From Anaerolineales bacterium (GTDB lineage Bacteria > Chloroflexota > Anaerolineae > Anaerolineales > Villigracilaceae): a stretch of DNA of 64,000 nt. The notes beneath the pieces are model-generated. The model saw nothing but the letters and a program-made list of their open reading frames with translations. It searched no databases and was not told the origin of the DNA. The stretch lies in the NCBI GenBank assembly GCA_030583925.1, contig CP129482.1:2356001-2420000 (forward strand). The letters run 5' to 3'. Shown piece by piece: positions 63,020-64,000 of this stretch. The position numbers and the translations under genes were made by a program. The stretch's first letter is position 1, and each line of letters starts with the position of its first letter.

Positions 63020-64000
63020 ATGAATGAAAAACCTCGCTCGCCATTCACGCAAAGAGCGTTCAGTTTATTTATTTTGATCGCCTTCCTTCTTGCATGTGGT
63101 CTCCCCAAAGGGACTCCCAGCCCTACGTCTTCGGTTGAGACTGCACAAAACATCCTCGTCTCGCTGACCGACCCTCTGGATGGCGAGGCGTACCCCATCA
63201 GCGCGGAACTGTCCGTGCGCGGCGAGGCGATCTCCGATCATGCCATCGCGCGCATGGAATTGTGGGCGGATGGCGAGTTGTACGAAACATACGCCGCGCC
63301 TGAAGATGGACTGGGATTGCTCGTCCATTATTGGGACTGGTCGCCGACGACGCTCGGCTCGCACACGTTGATGGTACGCGCCTATAACGCGCAGGGACAG
63401 TCTGCGATATCCAATGTTACTCGCATCAAAGGGATCGAAGACCCTGGCTATGTGGTGATTACACAAGCGGAGGAGGGAGATACGGTGGCGAATATCGCTG
63501 AACGGTATGGAGCCATCGTTGAGGAAGTCGCGCGCCACAATCCAGATTTACAGGAAACCGCCTCGCTTACGGCTGGCACGGAAGTGATCGTCCCCATCGG
63601 CGCGCCAGCAATCGTTATGGAGCCGTCGGCAGGCGCGAAGGCGTTGATGAAATTCGGTCAGTGGTCGGGAGGAATAATGAGCGGCGACGCTTCGGTTGCG
63701 CCTCCCACATTGACGGTAACAGGGCAGGGATGTACGGCGGCTCTTTCCATTGGCGACGCCTCAGACAATGAGCGCGGTTTCAACATCTATCGCCTCGACC
63801 CTGACACGATGTCTTTTTCACAATTGACCTCCCTCCCATCTCATGAAGGGACGGGCGGTCTTTCGTATCAGGATGCAAATCTATATGGCTTGTATCATTA
63901 CTATGTGACCGCATACGACGGCGACGGGGAATCAGCCAGTAATCTTGTGAGCGTCAAAATCGCCGACGCAAATTGCGCGGGTGAACCCGCGCCGATCGAA
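63020..64000 (+). CDS. Putative surface lipoprotein with Ig-like, LysM-like and fibronectin-like domains; truncated by window edge
   Basis: The frame is open from the ATG at 63020 (AAAGGAGTT upstream) to the last base, 327 residues so far. The signal ends in IAFLLACGLPKG, a lipobox. An Ig-like domain (LVSLTDPLDGEAYPI to RAYNAQGQSAISN) follows, then a LysM-like segment (EEGDTVANIAERYGAIVEEV-NP), then a fibronectin-like region (NERGFNIYRLD to YVTAYDGDGESASNLVSV). It is probably a cell-surface or cell-wall-binding protein. The remainder lies outside the window. Confidence 0.75.
   Translation, partial: MNEKPRSPFTQRAFSLFILIAFLLACGLPKGTPSPTSSVETAQNILVSLTDPLDGEAYPISAELSVRGEAISDHAIARMELWADGELYETYAAPEDGLGLLVHYWDWSPTTLGSHTLMVRAYNAQGQSAISNVTRIKGIEDPGYVVITQAEEGDTVANIAERYGAIVEEVARHNPDLQETASLTAGTEVIVPIGAPAIVMEPSAGAKALMKFGQWSGGIMSGDASVAPPTLTVTGQGCTAALSIGDASDNERGFNIYRLDPDTMSFSQLTSLPSHEGTGGLSYQDANLYGLYHYYVTAYDGDGESASNLVSVKIADANCAGEPAPIE

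Noticed and set aside
1-64000. tRNA, rRNA, CRISPR arrays, transposases and integrases
   Set aside because: None was recognised by reading the sequence. The direct and inverted repeats found are short spacer elements without array spacing or an associated enzyme gene.

Overview
The window looks like a fragment of a GC-rich bacterial chromosome, most likely a denitrifying member of the Chloroflexota (Anaerolineae-like). That placement is an inference. It rests on an archaeal/thermophile-style nar arrangement with a c-type cytochrome gene before narG, on abundant palindromic intergenic repeats with GTCATTGCGAG-type ends, and on the mix of gene families. No rRNA, tRNA, CRISPR array or transposase was recognised.

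Layout: (1) 1-19.5 kb, all minus strand, is one long operon for reductive benzoyl-CoA degradation. It is transcribed from a consensus promoter at about 19.52 kb. Its gene order is bzdN-O-P-Q-like benzoyl-CoA reductase, a PaaX-family regulator, 6-oxocyclohexene-carbonyl-CoA hydrolase (oah), cyclohexadienoyl-CoA hydratase (dch), a MaoC hydratase, an SDR, a thiolase, a thioesterase, 6-hydroxycyclohexene-carbonyl-CoA dehydrogenase (had), an amidohydrolase, indolepyruvate:ferredoxin oxidoreductase (iorA, iorB), a LeuA-like synthase, a LeuC-like dehydratase and an acyl-CoA ligase fused in frame to a LeuD-like domain (cut by the window edge). (2) 19.6-39.1 kb, also minus strand, is a second long operon. 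Its gene set matches the anaerobic indoleacetate pathway known from Azoarcus/Aromatoleum: a three-subunit molybdenum hydroxylase, ATP-dependent hydantoinase A and B, a class III CoA-transferase, a two-subunit B12 mutase with an epimerase, and an acyl-CoA dehydrogenase. Ahead of these lie genes that could feed it from indole or tryptophan: TrpB2, a SerK/SbnI-like serine kinase, a second IorAB and a HisC-like aminotransferase. (3) 39.3-41.9 kb, plus strand, encodes a NarX/NarL-like two-component system. (4) 42.1-61.8 kb holds two paralogous nitrate reductase operons. Each has the order small receiver-like protein, membrane c-type cytochrome, narG, narH, narJ, narI. They are separated by a TDT-family channel gene and a minus-strand cassette of three membrane proteins, and followed by a hemerythrin-like gene. 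(5) 62-64 kb encodes two lipoproteins.

How the parts may work together: both catabolic operons start from the same promoter-operator architecture. This is TTGACA-N16-TATACT followed by a pair of ATATCTCA/TGAGATAT half-sites exactly 30 bp apart. They are therefore probably co-regulated, and the PaaX-like protein is the obvious candidate regulator. Operon 2 would convert indole, tryptophan or indoleacetate to 2-aminobenzoyl-CoA-type intermediates. Operon 1 would dearomatise benzoyl-CoA-type thioesters and release acetyl-CoA units. The IorAB enzymes could supply the low-potential ferredoxin that benzoyl-CoA reductase needs, and the Nar enzymes would dispose of electrons. Between the second promoter and trpB2 lies a decayed copy of the start of bzdN, which indicates that the promoter was copied from, or shared ancestry with, the benzoyl-CoA reductase operon.
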